A stretch of 64,000 bases of DNA from Cheiracanthium punctorium (GCA_038373885.1 JAWZYV010015837.1:372001-436000); one strand, 5' to 3'; shown: positions 24,351-38,156, numbered from the stretch's first letter. Notes: a model not told the origin generated them from the letters alone. A program made the numbers and translations.

Positions 24351-27300
24351 TATGTTTAATTTTTTCTATGAACAATGTGTACATTACTAATATTGAGAAA
24401 GTCCATATTTATAGATTAATAATTAAAATGGCTTTTTATAATATAGAAAAAGAATTAACCTCATTAATTATATTTTCCTTTTGAATGGAAATTAAACATT
24501 AATTAAAAAATTTTAAAACAAATGTTAATGTAACAAGTGCAATTAAATCAATGAAAATAACACGTCTGATTTAGAATAAACATTCATTTTAATTCATCTC
24601 CAAGAATAAAAAATGACGCATAGCAAGAAATATATTTATCATGAGAACAGTTTTAGAAAAATTCTAACACCGAATAAATAAATATACGCGAACGAGTTCT
24701 GCATTCAAAATAAAAGAAAGACTTTGTTGTTTGGTAGCGTGCAAGCGTTTAACAGTTAAAAATCCAACAAACCTCTCCATTCTAGAATCAAGAAATTCGT
24801 GTTTTACGAGCTGAACCGTGTAGAAAAATATAGCTCCCATAAATCACTCGATGTTAGTTATTGATTGAAAGTCTATTATGTTACAAATGTTTTCCTTGTT
24901 TAGGATGAATGTTCATCAATCATCCATAGAAGACTGCACGCAAAGTTACTGGCTAAGGAGATATATTTTTGGCTCATCTCCATGCCCGCTGAAATTTATC
25001 AGACACTTCGAAGCAGTTAATTTTATTAAGAATTCATCAATTGTTGGCTCTAGAAATATAGACGCCGAGGATTACTGCAGTGACAGCGTAGCAGATAGCG
25101 TATTGTAAATATTTAGAGTGTGGGGCTAAAGACTTCATTAGTTTAAAATGTGCTCTTAGCTGATGAAGTATCAATCACAGGCCGAGGAAGGTTGAAACGG
25201 TTGGATAAAGTAATTAATAGTTAATCGTTTTTTTGGGAGTAATTTATTTTAATAATTGCTTTGGATATTTTTGTTAGAAGTTGTATGTATAAGATAATTC
25301 ACAGAAAATGGCTACCTATAAGGATTTTTTTGCTGAGCAGATATAAATTTGAAATTATAAGATAATTAGAAAAATACATCACATACATCATGGGATTACC
25401 AGTATGTATATGATTGAAAATCTAAGTGTTAAATAAATTCATATGAATTGTAGCATGCTTCATGATAAACGGGGAAAATGCCAACAGTTATCGAGTAAGA
25501 AAAATTACTCAAAAATTTGAAAACTACCCATGACTATGGCGAAACAAATCATTCTTATGACATAGTTATAACAATAAATATGGAGAAACAAGCAAATATG
25601 TTAATTGAATTGAACTTTTTCTGAATTATTTAATTAAAAATAATAAGAATATACGTTTGAATGTCAGCTTGTATCATATTTCATTCAATTCAACTTTTCA
25701 CAATTTCAATCTTCGTACAACCATTTCTTGCATTCGATGTTCTAAATCCAGTCACACTAGAGACCCCCTTTTAACATAAAAATATTCTTTACAAAGATGA
25801 TAAATTTAATTCTGACCAATAATTTAATTAGTACGTTGAAATTAAATTTGATTGTGACCTAGAAGCTCAATTTCCTTTTGCAATTTCGTGGTATAGTTCG
25901 TATGATAATAAAATGTGAAGAATATTTGCTTAAAATTCTTAATATTATTTTTAAAAAAAGATTATATGTAAAACTATAAGACAAATGTACTAGACAATGT
26001 CAAATGTTACATTGAAATATTATGCATTTTGTTAATTGAAACAATATAAAATTATAATTATTATAATATTATAGTTATAATCATTTTCCTTAGATATTTT
26101 ATGCTATAACATACAATATACAAAATGAAAAAATAAATTTTAAAGTTCATTTAATTTGTATATAGATTATGATGCATCTTCCCCAAATTATAGGGTGTAG
26201 ATCCCACACACGCTTATTTTCGTATTGCTGCATGATTATGGCCGCTTCTGCTTGCCTCGCTGATGTAACTGAGTAAGGAAATCACATTGTTTATATTTTA
26301 TTTAAAATAAAGCATCTGTTTATTAAATTTAAATATAATGAGCAGAATATTAAAGGGCCTTGCACTCACTAGGTAAAAGGCTCACGAATTTTATAATAAC
26401 GGCGATTAAATGCAATTAATTAAGATAAATTCACAATGCGCGTGCACACTGGGCTAAATTCCTCACACTAGAGTGCCAGTATTGCTATTTGTTGACACAT
26501 AAAAAAATAGCAGCAAACTTGCTTCATACTCTAGCTAGAATCTTACCCTGAATTAAATTATTAGTTTGAAGAATTATATGTCTTATCTCAAATCAGAGAG
26601 CGGTGTACTTTAACATAACAATACTGAGAGAGAGAGAAATACCCCTGTTTAATATGGTTTATGCTATCGAAATATGAAAACATTCTAACAAAACTTCTGA
26701 GCAACACACATTATATTTGACAGAAAACGTTTTCTGTCATCAATGTTGAAATCAAGTAATTTTTTTTTTTTTTTGCTCATTTTACTTGACTACTAGTAGT
26801 GACTTTTTTTTGCGTAGTTTGAAACAAAACTTCAAAGTATGTGCATGAAACGTAGTCAAAGTACAATTGTTACAAAAAATAGGCAGTGCAATAATATTCT
26901 GCGTGGTTGTCAAAATAATACCTATCTCGCACTGTAACTCAAATCAGTGACTATTCTTTTTTTTTAAAAAGATAACAGCACTCATAGTTTTAAAAATGTA
27001 CACCGCAGGTTTGCAAGGTATTACTTCACTAAAATGCATGTTGCATAGATTAGATAGATATATTTATAAATGAAATAGAAAGTAAAATTTCTTTAGATAA
27101 CGCACACATTTGACGCTGTAACATAATTTCGGTGTTTAAGAAGAATTTCTTAATACAAATCTACGATGAAACTAATTTTATTTTTTTACTATATTTTTTA
27201 ACTTTATTTCAATTCTTATTGAACATGTATAATATTTTCGTAGTAAGCAAAAATTTTTAATGTAATGCTTTTCTTTATTCTGACAATTAATTTAATGTTG

Positions 27301-27858
27301 TCATAAAAATGTTCTTTTTTGTTGGGTGGGGGGATTATGTAATAATTATAATCCAACATTCGAATGCCTATTGTATCTTTTGCAGACATACACTTCTTAA
27401 ATTCACAGTTATATCGTTTCTCCAGATTATTTCCGCCTGTAAATTTTAATACTTAGATTTATTAATTATAGATTTCACGGTTTATCATTTATTTTAAAAA
27501 TTCATATTTGATTTAACTGCAATTAACACATTATTCAATAAAACATAACTTTTTAAAATCGTAAACAGTGAATTTGTGTTTTCAGTTGAAACTTTTAAAA
27601 CAGTATACGACGTTTATTGTATGATATAAGAAGTATTTATTTATACGGACATTATTCACTGATGTTTTTAAATTGATCTTAAATATCGCAACACTAAAAC
27701 GGAAAAGAGAAAATGAATTTCAGAAAAAATCACATTTTCACACTTAGATTTATTTGAAGACCTTAAAACTGAAATTTAAAATTTTTATTAAATAATTTTT
27801 CTTTAAAATTACAATTAATTAATTTTTATTTTCGCAAAACACAAAGAAGTGTATAAAT
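24351..27858. other. AT-rich DNA
   Basis: No supported gene apart from a tentative microexon at 26212-26268. A frame at 24878-25108 has no domain. Confidence 0.45.
26212..26268 (-). CDS. Tentative 57-nt microexon, unknown protein
   Basis: On the minus strand GATTTCCTTACTCAG is a good acceptor sequence. It is followed by 57 bases far less AT-rich than their surroundings, open in a frame reading QAEAAIIMQQYENK, with a possible donor GTGTGT. This could equally be an isolated GC-richer patch. I do not recognise the peptide. Confidence 0.17.
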
Positions 27859-28077
27859 TCAAATTTGACTGGTTTCGACGAACCACCTTTGCTCTAACAC
27901 AGTGATCTTTTTCTCTAAATTCACCCCATGTGGAAGTAGCACCAAGGCACATTGTTTAACTGTATTTTGGACAAAAAATAATCCATTTCCCACCCTCAGC
28001 AGTGGAATAAGCTCTAATGGATCGTAAAAATGAGAGACTCTCAGAACTGCTCTATTTATAGCCGGGAGCATCCCCAT
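27859..28077 (-). pseudogene. Probable BEL/Pao-type retrotransposon pol scrap
   Basis: The 72-codon frame contains RAVLRVSHFYDPLELI (about residues 9-24) and, further on, LFFVQNTVK. This resembles the conserved K/R-R-x-VL-x-x-x-x-x-FYDPLGL-x-x-P...LLFQ-TWK block found downstream of the reverse transcriptase in BEL/Pao elements. The conserved glycine is replaced (PLE for PLG), no flanking RT, integrase or LTR is visible, and the frame ends shortly after. The assignment rests on this one block. Confidence 0.4.
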
Positions 28078-28443
28078 ACAAGTGCCCTTATAAAAATCAG
28101 CGCGTGTTCCTCACAGAAAACTCTATTGATTTATTGTTGTAGCGTCGAAAATCCTGGTGCCTTGGTGTTAAATGAAATTAATTTAATGCAGTATGCTTGG
28201 GAAATATCTCTTTATAAATTCACCTTTGCATAAAAGCTGTAGACCGCGCAGGATAAATCCCTCATAACTTATATTTTCTAGTGGGTTAACTTTCTCTTAA
28301 TTAAGGTAAAGCTAAGCCTCCTGCAAAAATTTTCATGAAATTCTGATTAAAACTTCTTTTATAGAGAGTGAGATCACGCCTAACAGTGAAAGAAAAGTAA
28401 ACATGCTGCAGAACGAAGTATAACTTTTTACTCTCCTTTTACG

Positions 28444-28972
28444 TTAACCCTTTGAGGCACAACCGTTTCCCAATGCTGAAAAAAGGGCAGCCGTTGCCAT
28501 CGCTCGACTTAAGTACCAGCAAATGGCGGACGATCGAAACGTTCATCACGTGCCACAGATCTAGAGACCCTTTTTCGTCGCAGCTGGCTGTGCCGCACAG
28601 GCAGCTGTCGTCAAAAAAGGGTCTCTAGATCTGTGGCACGCGATGAACGTTTCGATCGTCCGCCATCTTGCTGGTAGTTAAGTCGAGTGATGGCAACGGC
28701 TGCCCTTTTATCAGCATTGGGCAATCTATTCAGCTGTTCTCGCATTCTTCCATTTTTCAGCAGATGTCTGTTAAAGAGCAGTGCTGTTAAAAATAATCGT
28801 GACCATTTTTTTTTTTACGGGAAATGACGTGCTCAAAAGCAAAGGATTCTCGTGGAGCTATGTCACCCGCAACTATTTTTTTATAAATCAAATCTATTCT
28901 TCGTGACTGCAACAGTCAAAACGTCAGAGTTTGGTGTTCCCAGAGCGGGAACACTGCGTGTTAAAGGGTTAA
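28444..28972. mobile_element. piggyBac-type miniature element (copy 1, with internal palindrome)
   Basis: Both ends are TTAA followed inward by CCCTTT (TTAACCCTTT at 28444, AAAGGGTTAA at 28963-28972). This is the TTAA target and CCC-type terminus of piggyBac-superfamily elements. The element is 529 bp with no transposase. Its left half is a 253-bp near-perfect palindrome (separate entry). A second copy of its right two thirds lies inverted at 39264-39619, which confirms it as a dispersed family. Confidence 0.8.
28469..28721. repeat. 253-bp near-perfect palindrome
   Basis: The arms 28469-28590 and 28598-28721 pair over almost their whole length (CCCAATGCTG ... CAGCATTGGG, including CGATCGAAACGTTCATC and GGGTCTCTAGATCTGTGGCAC). 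Even the loop pairs (CAGCTGGCTGTGC/GCACAGGCAGCTG, one mismatch). Mismatches are scattered and few, so the foldback is fairly young or maintained. Confidence 0.9.
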
Positions 28973-31900
28973 ATATGCAGGACATGTTCATTTCCTAGAT
29001 ACACCTTAACTAAGGAGAAATTTGAGACCTTGAACAGATTGAATTTACCTAACATCCCCGTGCTCCTTCTTTTGGTGGCATTTCATTATTTCATAGACAA
29101 AGTGTAAATTTACATGGCGTTTGATGTTGAATTGTTGAATTACCAGATTGTTTCTGTAACATTAATCTATTTTGTAAAAGTGAACATTTGTTCAACGATA
29201 CGAGTATCGTAGTACTCTTTTACTATCAATGTACTGTAGATTCAAAAACTTTCATGCTTAAAACAGTTTATTGTAAGCGTCCAACTATGCGAATATTTCT
29301 ATAACGACATTAGTTGTTACAGTTTGACAAGATTACGACTGGAATAATACTCATTTCAGATATCACAACCATATTAGAATAAACTAACTTGTACTCGCAA
29401 ATGTTATCTCGTGCTTGTCGATACAGAGTAACCTTCAGCATATGTTCATAGAAAGATGTGAGTGGTACAGCCCCTCAAAAATGTATTTGAGTACAAGCAA
29501 AGTTTCCTATTTTAGCTTTGCGGATAATTAATGACTTTTTGAAATACATGCAAATAGACAGAAATATGAAAAGCTATAATTATACATAACATAATTCATA
29601 TTCCATAATAAATTATTTTTAATATTCGAGACCAATGTTGGAAATTAAACTCTTACTCGTTTTTTTTTTTTTTTTTTCATTCACATATGGTCATATTTGA
29701 CTCTTGTTCAGACGAATTAGACAGAAATGAAATGCGTTTAGGCTTTTTGAACATTCTCCGTTGAGGAATGAGTTTTAATTTAAACTCAGTATATTGCTGA
29801 TTGCTTCATGCCTTTTTTAATAGAAAATGTTCTGCGAAAACAGCAAAGTGAAAATTTTTGTTAAACCATGTTTCTAATGCACCTACTTTACGGCGTAGAA
29901 ACAGTTAAAATTGTACCCTTTATTATCACTAGTACATTCAGAAATATCAAGTGTAATGTTAATAAATATTGCAAGCAGCCTTTAAAAAAAATAACAGTAT
30001 ATTAAGTGGCGTAAAACAGAAAATAATATTGATTTCTTTTTTTTAAATGTGCTTTCAATTAATCCAGTATTCATGCTATTCTACTATCAAAATTGGTAAG
30101 TTCTTATAAGAAACAAGGTATAATTTCCGCAAACTCTATGAGTGTCTTTTTTTGAGTACATGACTAGAATTTGGATATGCATAAATATATGAAATACTAT
30201 TAATTTCAAAAATTATACACTGTGGATGATTAACTTTTCATTTAACTCGATGAAATGCTATCCTGTTAATGAAAGTAACACGAAACTACCATTTAAAGTA
30301 TTGTGAATGTCCCATTATAAATCACTGGAGGGATAGACTGTGTTGCAGAAAAATATTTCAGGATTGTAGTTTATCTGTGAAACGTTAAAACAGCAAATGG
30401 GATAGAATTGTCATCGATTTTTTAAAGCACTGAAGCATGACATAGGTGTTTGCACTGAGCTTGTCGATCGAAGCTAATTATTCTTCAGAGAGGACGCTTA
30501 ATAGCGCTGTTTCCCATACGTGTTATTAGTCTGAAATAGAAAAGGTTCCAACGATGTTTGATTCTGGAAAGAAAAGTCTTAGAAAGTATGTTCACATGAA
30601 CAATGAAAGTGATATTTTCGGAATAAATATTTCTATTCAAATGGATTTTTTAAATATTAACACAGAAGCGTTGTTTGCGATATTCGTAAATTAATTTGAC
30701 TAAAATAATTTTATGTAAGTCAATGATTTAAAATCTGCTGTGTTCGTGTACTGAATTAAATGATTTTTGAATAAATTTAGATTAAAACCAAACAGTAATG
30801 ATCTTCAACAGAAATGGTTTTGAACAGTAATGCTTTTCAAAAACAAAGCTTTATATTGTAGCAGCGTTTTACTGTTATAAAATATTTCTTAGAAATATAA
30901 AAATTGATATTAAAATGTTTGAAACAACTTTTTTAAAATTTCGATTTATTAATTATTGAACTTAAAAGAAATTTCGATGTTTATATTCATACCCCAAAAG
31001 GATTTTCATATAAAAGATTAAGTCTCATTTATCAAAGTTATGAATATTAACTCCATTACAATAATATGGAATGGGGGATTTTTTAAAGCACTTTTTCAAT
31101 GAAATATAAATTATGTTGTGCAAATATTGAGAATGAAGTCGACAAAAGAAATGTTCTGACATCGTCATAAAAATAACATGCTTACATAGACATAATAAGC
31201 TTATTTCCTCTTTGAGAATTTTCTGAGTTTTACTGTCAATAAAGTTAATTTAAACATTTACAGCTCCTTCGTGATCATATATCAGTCCTCGCACACGAAC
31301 ATAAAACTTAGTGGTTAAAATGTTAGCATATTTTAATTGAAAGAAAAATATTTATAGATGGCAGGCCTAAACAGAATTAGTATATGAAAAGATCTAGAGT
31401 TATTTTTTTAGCACTCGATACCTATAGTTCGGTAGCCAAAGCAAATTTTACTAAATAATGCTTACTTAGAAGTAAAATCTTTTTTTGCAGGTATTCTTGC
31501 AACATTTGGATAAGTTTTCAGTAATTAAATCTGTAAAAGCGTATGTTAAGAATAATGTTTTCTTATCTGTAATATTTTTTTTTTACTTTAAAGCGTATTT
31601 ATTTCAATAATTTCTCTTTAATTTTTTGAAAATTCAAAATATATAAGTAACGTTTTCACTAAATTTGAAAATAGATGAGGCTGCCATTTGATTTAAACTC
31701 ATTTCATTTACTGTTCAAAATGGCAAACATAAGAAAAAATACAAGGCAGGCGTAAATACAATTGTAATGGGCACTACCCGGGTCTAATTAACGTGTCTGG
31801 TTCGTAAGCTTGCAGAACTAAGAATCCCCGAGTCCTTTTGGCAAGAGAGAACCATGCTCGCTGACTGACAGCTTGCGTCAGAACCACGTGTTCACCTGAA

Positions 31901-33640
31901 AAGAATCACGGAGTTTCCATTCGCTGATTACAAAGAAAAAAATAAATTTAGACTCCAACTTTTGTACTGAAGATGAGGCTTGGGCGGAGCCAAGTAAAGG
32001 CTCGGAAAACTTCTTGTATTGTAGGAATATCAACTTAAAGTAACGATTTGAGAACAGAAATTTGAAATGCGAAGTTCTAGAAAGGAAGTCCCTTAAAATA
32101 TTACATATATATTCCAAGTATTTGTTTGAAAAAATCAAGAAAAGTACGGAAAATCCGAAGTCTAGAGGGAGATATGTGGTCGAACTGCTCAGACCTGGAA
32201 ATGTTTGTGAAATCAATATAGCTGATAAAGCTATATTTCTGCTACATACATTTTGCGTAACTTAACTATCTAAAGGCATAACTAACTTATCAATATTGGT
32301 CTTCTATGAATCCTAACTAAAATAGCAGAATTTTGTTTTAGTAATTTACATGGAATTCTTATCTTGTGGAACTTTACAACCTTTTTCATAAACCACGTTT
32401 GAGCGAAAATAAAGCTCTTCTAATACGGGAATGCAGGTTACCGGGGTATATTTTCTTCAGGGGCACGTTTTACAAATAGCTTTACTTTTTAAATAAGCCC
32501 GCGAGAGGACGCTAGGGATAGAACTACCAGAAGTAGCGTCACACTACTGATCATACACACACGTGTTAGTACAACAGCTACTATCAACTTCAAGGAAGAC
32601 GCTATTTTCTGATTTTTTTCATAGTGAGTAAGCTTTAAGTTGTTTATTCAAACTTTGAAATAAACTTACACTTATTGTCACATCGAGACAGATTGAGATT
32701 GACCAGAATAACCAAAATCTCGAATAAACGGCTGGACCAAAGTGAAAATAAGAAAATTTCAGGAAAAATAATAGCAAATTAAATCAAAATATATGAATTG
32801 TATTAGTCAATAGTTTAACGTATGCCCATATTTATGTAAGAATAAAGAAGTAAACAAGTGATAAAATACATATATGCATTTACAAAAAATCCAATTACAA
32901 ACTTTTTGGATGAAAAAATCGGAAATTAAAGTCTCTTTTAGGGACATACTGTCATATAGCGCAAACTAAATTTTAGTTAATGTTGAAAGCAGGTGATAGC
33001 TTATCTTGAATTTCCTCAAACGGTCAATCTAATAGTGTAAAGTACCTATAGTGTGCAACAGATCTACTCTTGTGACACCTGCCCAGTTCCGCTGCACATC
33101 CACGCCATCTTCATCAGGTGTCTCAGTGGTTCCGGGAGTCGGATTGATAAGTTTTTTTATTATAATTCTGTTACGTTTATTTACAATTGTTTTGACTGAG
33201 TTATCGTAACACCACCACACAAATATGAGTCATCTTTGACTAGGTTTTCACTTCGCCCCATAAACTGATTATGCCGAAATTTTACCAAATCTGCAAATAT
33301 TTCCACACCGAATAAACTGGTGCTCCCTACAGAGGTAAACGTTATAAAACCAGTGCAATTTGGCTACTTCATTCGGTTCATACAGATTTTCACCGGAATA
33401 AGCGACTTACTGGATAAACCACTGAACAAAATAAACGGCGATCTTTGTACTAGTATTAAATTTACTGCTTTGATATTGCTTGAGTAAAAAGAATTTCATT
33501 GGTCGAGTAACTCGGCGTTTGTTCTGCCAGTAACTTATACCGCTACTCGTCGAAGTAGTGTAAAGATTCGAAAATGGTGATGAGGATATACATTCAGCGT
33601 CACTTTGGCACTTTCAACTTAATACCATAGTTCGGCACAT
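28973..33640. other. AT-rich DNA, no gene supported
   Basis: Overlapping frames at 31878-32265 on both strands have no recognisable domain and show no splice context. 33060-33135 contains a CTGATGAAGATGGCG-type motif on the minus strand, discussed in the findings. Confidence 0.45.
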
Positions 33641-34136
33641 GAAGTTCTAGGTTACAAAGACACACAGCAAAGGTAAGGAAATACTATGTACATAGTTCAC
33701 CTACTTGCCTATAACAGATATTAAATATTAGCACCATTCATCTCTTGGAACTTTTTGGCCTATCAGCAAATTGCTCAATTCAGATAGAAGCTGAACTGCT
33801 GGAATTACTGCAATCTCATCAGAAATGTTTTGCTACCGTTCTTGAAAACTATGAAGGTTGTCGAGATACACCTTAGACTAGGTGGTTCCCCACAAAAATT
33901 AGTCCACACAGGCAGATCAGGTGACCTGAGTGGTCAGCTCGGCCGACTAGATAGACTCTGCTAACTCTGACCTCTGCCTAGTTGTTTCCAAGGCCAAAAG
34001 TGCCAAGAGATGAACGGTGTTCTTTTTCTACATCAGCTATAGGCAGGTCAGTGAACAATGTAACACTGGCTTTCAGATTAGTGATAAATGTAGCATTTCC
34101 TTTCCTTTGTTGCATATCTTTGTAACCTGGAACTCT
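33641..34136. mobile_element. Foldback element enclosing a transposase 3' remnant
   Basis: The left arm 33641-33760 and right arm 33991-34136 are imperfect inverted repeats. CTCTTGG and GGCC motifs, GCCTATA and GGTTACAAAGA occur in matching order, read inversely. The roughly 230-bp centre carries the minus-strand transposase remnant listed next. Just outside the right arm, TTATTTATCCCACTCTGTATAAT resembles the terminus of a mariner/Tc1-like element. The structure looks like two 3' ends joined head to head. Confidence 0.6.
33730..33970 (-). pseudogene. Tc1/mariner-superfamily transposase C-terminal remnant
   Basis: Read on the minus strand across two frames, the sequence gives RSPDL, then FLWG and SKVYLDNLHSFQER, then EIAVIPAVQLLSEL. 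This is the order of the C-terminal block of a common arthropod transposase type (RSPDLTxxDFFLWGYLKxxVY ... EIxxIPxxxLxxV) that carries the third catalytic Asp. Frameshifts and stops interrupt it, including one between RSPDL and FLWG. It is dead. Confidence 0.7.
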
Positions 34137-37100
34137 GTTCTCCGGGACTTTTATTTATCCCACTCTGTATAATGGAAATATACCGTATCCATCATGAAAC
34201 TGTACTTAACTGAATCATTTTATCTCAAAATTTAAAATAACATACACATTTCCAGCTGAGAAACAATTCCTATTTAAATAACGTAAGACCTTTTTAATGG
34301 TCTGCGCAATATTTCATTTTAAATTATCAAAGAATTTCAGTTCCTTAAACAATGGAGCGTTATCGAACCCAATTTAGAATTCAAAATAAATCAAAAATGC
34401 AAGAATCTGTCCAACATACTTTAGATAATTACTAATTTAATTAATACGTACAATTGTGCAAGAAATTTTACGACAAATCATTTCGTTAATTGCAGAAACG
34501 ACACTGAAGAAACATTCAAGATAATTCAAGCAAACGGAAAGAGTATTTGAATCGATTTATTTCTGAAACGTCAAAAGTTTTCATTGGTGTTTCTGCTAAA
34601 TCGATGGAACATAATTTAATTATGTGTGGCATCTGCCAGAATGAATTTTAATTGAAGATAGGATGGATTATTTCCTGCATGTTTTTATAAATAGCATCAA
34701 AAGTCGGAATTAGTAGGATCGGAGAAATCAGCGATATTTAATAAATATGTATCTCTGTATCTATGAGTTCCATTTTTCTTTCAAACTTGAAAGAGTAACA
34801 TGAATTTAACTAGTAAGAACAAATATATTTCGAAACCTACAATATTCGCAATTTTAATGTTTACTTTTAATCAAACTTGAAAATGATTTCTTAATATTTC
34901 TATGGAACGGTACTATGGTCTTCTCTGTTATGAACAGACTAAAGTCAAGTAATTAACTATATTAAAAATCAGTACAACCATATTAAAAGTCAGTTTATAC
35001 AATATTTATACTTTAAACTAGCCTTCTTTAGCGACAAAATAGTTCGACATCGAAAATTTGTATCATTAATGATTAAAAAAAGAGTTCCTCAAAATAGCGC
35101 TTAAAATCCTCACTAAAATCCTAAATAATTTGTAGTGACACTCTTCAAAATTACCTAATCAGTGGTTCTTTTTAACTTAGTCTTCAACACTTGTCAGATA
35201 CAACGCATTATTACCTCCATAGGATGGGATCACCAGCATGAACTCCAAACCAAACTTAGTTGCATTAATTGCAACCCAATCGACAATGTTCGTTTCGGAG
35301 ACAAAACGGAAATACATTTTGATCACGTGAAGCATAAAGGATATTTTCCTGTTTATGTTATATTTAAAAGGCAGAATATATCATCGATAACGGTTTTCCG
35401 TAGAGATAAAAAAGATTTGTGTAAAACACTGTTTTGTCAATTACCCCCCCCCCCACATCGGTAGGGGGGAAAAACTGAAATTGAAATTTGTTCATCTGAG
35501 CTTCTTATACTGGAAAGCAAGAATTTTGCGACTATCTCTATTTCACTTTGAGATTTGAAGAGACATTCGAAAAGAACGTTTCGGACCTCTAACCCAGTTT
35601 TGGTGCGAATTTTTAAAAATCGCTTTTTAAACGATGTGTAGGGTACAAAGGAAATAAGTACATGGAATTTCACCTCTATATCTTTAGTAAATTTGTCTAG
35701 GCGTTGATGAGTCAGTCAGTCTGAACGCCCTTATTAAAACTATATTGATTATATTGATTATTTCTAAATACAAATCCAGGAAGAGTATTTCAAAGTATTA
35801 TCTTTTTATAAATATAAAAATATCAAAAAATTTTCAAAATGAAGTCCAACAAGTAATTGAATGTCAAATCATTGTGAGCTTAAGATGCATAATTAATAAA
35901 TTCTTTATAATACAAATTAATAATCACATAAATGGCACAACGTTTCCTGCGGTGTCAATAACAGTTAATTCATAAACTTCTGAATAAGGAAAACATGCAT
36001 AAAACAACATAAAAAATATTATAAAAAATATAAAAGAAAAAAACATAATTATTAATGTAAAAATTAGCTTACAATAACAACAAAAATTATTTCTAGAAAA
36101 GCGTTTAATGTGTTGTATTTTTGGAAACGAACTACCTTAGAATGAATAGTATTAAAGAATAATTTAAATCTGAAAGAGTTCCAATAAATGAATAAATAAA
36201 ATTAATGTTCATTTACAAAAGTAAGATTATCAGTTTGGTAAATTGTCTAACAACGGAATACCAAAATATTCATTAATTAAACAGACGTGTTAAGGAGAAA
36301 TCAACTGGTGATCCAATCTAAAAACAATCAGTTCGGCAGTTTTTCATTCCTTCACCGTTTTCACCAGAAATGAAGTAGATAAAGAAATTAGATAAAAGAA
36401 TAGATTCGCAGTGCTTATGAGAAATACTGAAGAGGTTAACCAGAAAGGATTTTCTTCGTATCTCAACAAATAATGCCAGCTTTGCATCCTAATCCTTCTT
36501 GACAAGTAATAGCTGTTTAATTCTTGGAACATCGGGAAATTTTTCGGCTGCTTATGGACTGTCGAATGGTTTTACTCTGCATTTTTCGCGGATTGACAGA
36601 GATAAAATGCATTTTTGAAACAATTTAGACGAAAAATAAAGTGTTTTACTTTATGTTACTAATTGGGTCTAATGCATGCTGTTACTTTCTTGAACATTGT
36701 GTAGGGAAATTTTAGAGGTAACCCTTAAATTTAGTTAGTGTAGACTCGAAAAAATGTCTCATACAGTGAACTCGAACAACGTCTCACTGGATAAGAAATG
36801 TCTCTTTGTCTCACAAGATAATGTCTTATACTCGACAAATGTCAGAAATGTTAATGTCTAGATTAATATATAATACAAAATAGTATACTTTGCTATACTA
36901 ACATAAAAAAGAAACTTGCAAAAGTAAATAAATCAATAACAATAAATAAATTTTAACATGTTTCGACAGGCTGTGATCGCGAAAAATTTCGGTACTTAGA
37001 TTTTATTAGAAAAATGAATTTTGGCAGTTAATTAGTTTGCTTTTATAAGATTCTACGGGACGTCCCAACATCCGTATGTACCTAATGTGCGTATGTATGC

Positions 37101-38156
37101 ATGTTAGCAACAATTTGAGGAGTAGTGAATCCAGTTACACTAGTTTTGTGATGACACCTCTATGGACATACGCGAGTTTGCACGCATTTAACTCCCAAAA
37201 CTGAGAAACAATTTTTCCTAGAATCTTGCCATTTTGTATTTAGGACTTTTGCATCATTTTGTTGTAGCTTTTGATCGCAATCTGCTGGTTACTTAATTTA
37301 CAGGGGCACCGAAAATCTTTCAAAACACCAAATTTTATAGACATATTCTGTACATTAAAGGCAATGAGCAGTCATAGTTTGGGCTTTCCTTAAAATCTCT
37401 TTGAAACTGTCACCAATGTTAGTACATTTTGGCCGAAAATGAACAAATTTGGCGCCATAAACAATTTTCCAAAGTTTGGCGATTTATCTTATAATTGGTG
37501 AAAAATCGATAAAATTTAATATTATTGAAGTACGGTATCTCAGTTACAGTTAAAGTTATTTGAAGTGCTTCTGAACTTTGTATATAGCAAATAGTCAGAG
37601 AAAACCGTTTAGTTTCTACTTCAGATATTTTAATTTTCTTTCACTATACATATTCTTAGAAATTATTGTTGTATGATGCTATACTTGTTTCAACTTTTAA
37701 TTTAATACGAACTCGTGGAATGTCTTTAAAAGGCTTAGGCTTCAATTTATGTATTTAATGCATATCAAAATTGTCTTATACATTTAAAGTTCCGAATGAA
37801 GCAAGAGCATGCAGGCTTTCTTGCCTTATATATTTCAATGTTTTCTTTACTCATCTAAGGAGAATTCGTCGTAAAATATGCGAAAGTGAAGATTTTATTA
37901 AAAAAGAGTGAAACCTAATGTTATATGACTATTAGATAGTCAGAAAAAAGGTTATTTTAGTTTTTAATATTTTCTTATAACATTATATACATTGTATTTA
38001 TATCTTACATAAATTAAAGACATATGATAATTTAGTTAAGAACACTTTTCCCATATTTGAATTACAAATATTGCCGCTATTCCTGTTACCCGCGTTATTT
38101 GCAGATTCGCATATTTAACAGGCACATCACTGATTACCGAAATATTAATAAATTTT
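34137..38156. other. AT-rich DNA
   Basis: No supported gene. The 100-codon frame at 35162-35464 ends in a proline stretch from a C-run and has no domain I recognise. A degenerate TCGA..TGTCTCA repeat lies at 36747-36865. Confidence 0.45.
36747..36865. repeat. Degenerate ACTCGA/ATGTCTCA repeat cluster
   Basis: ACTCGAAAAAATGTCTCATA, ACTCGAACAACGTCTCAC, AATGTCTCTTTGTCTCAC and ACTCGACAAATGTC follow each other within 120 bp. They look like decayed copies of a unit of about 20-40 bp. Confidence 0.45.

Noticed and set aside
35162..35464. 100-codon plus frame
   Set aside because: No recognisable domain, ends in a poly-C-derived proline run, no splice or start context.
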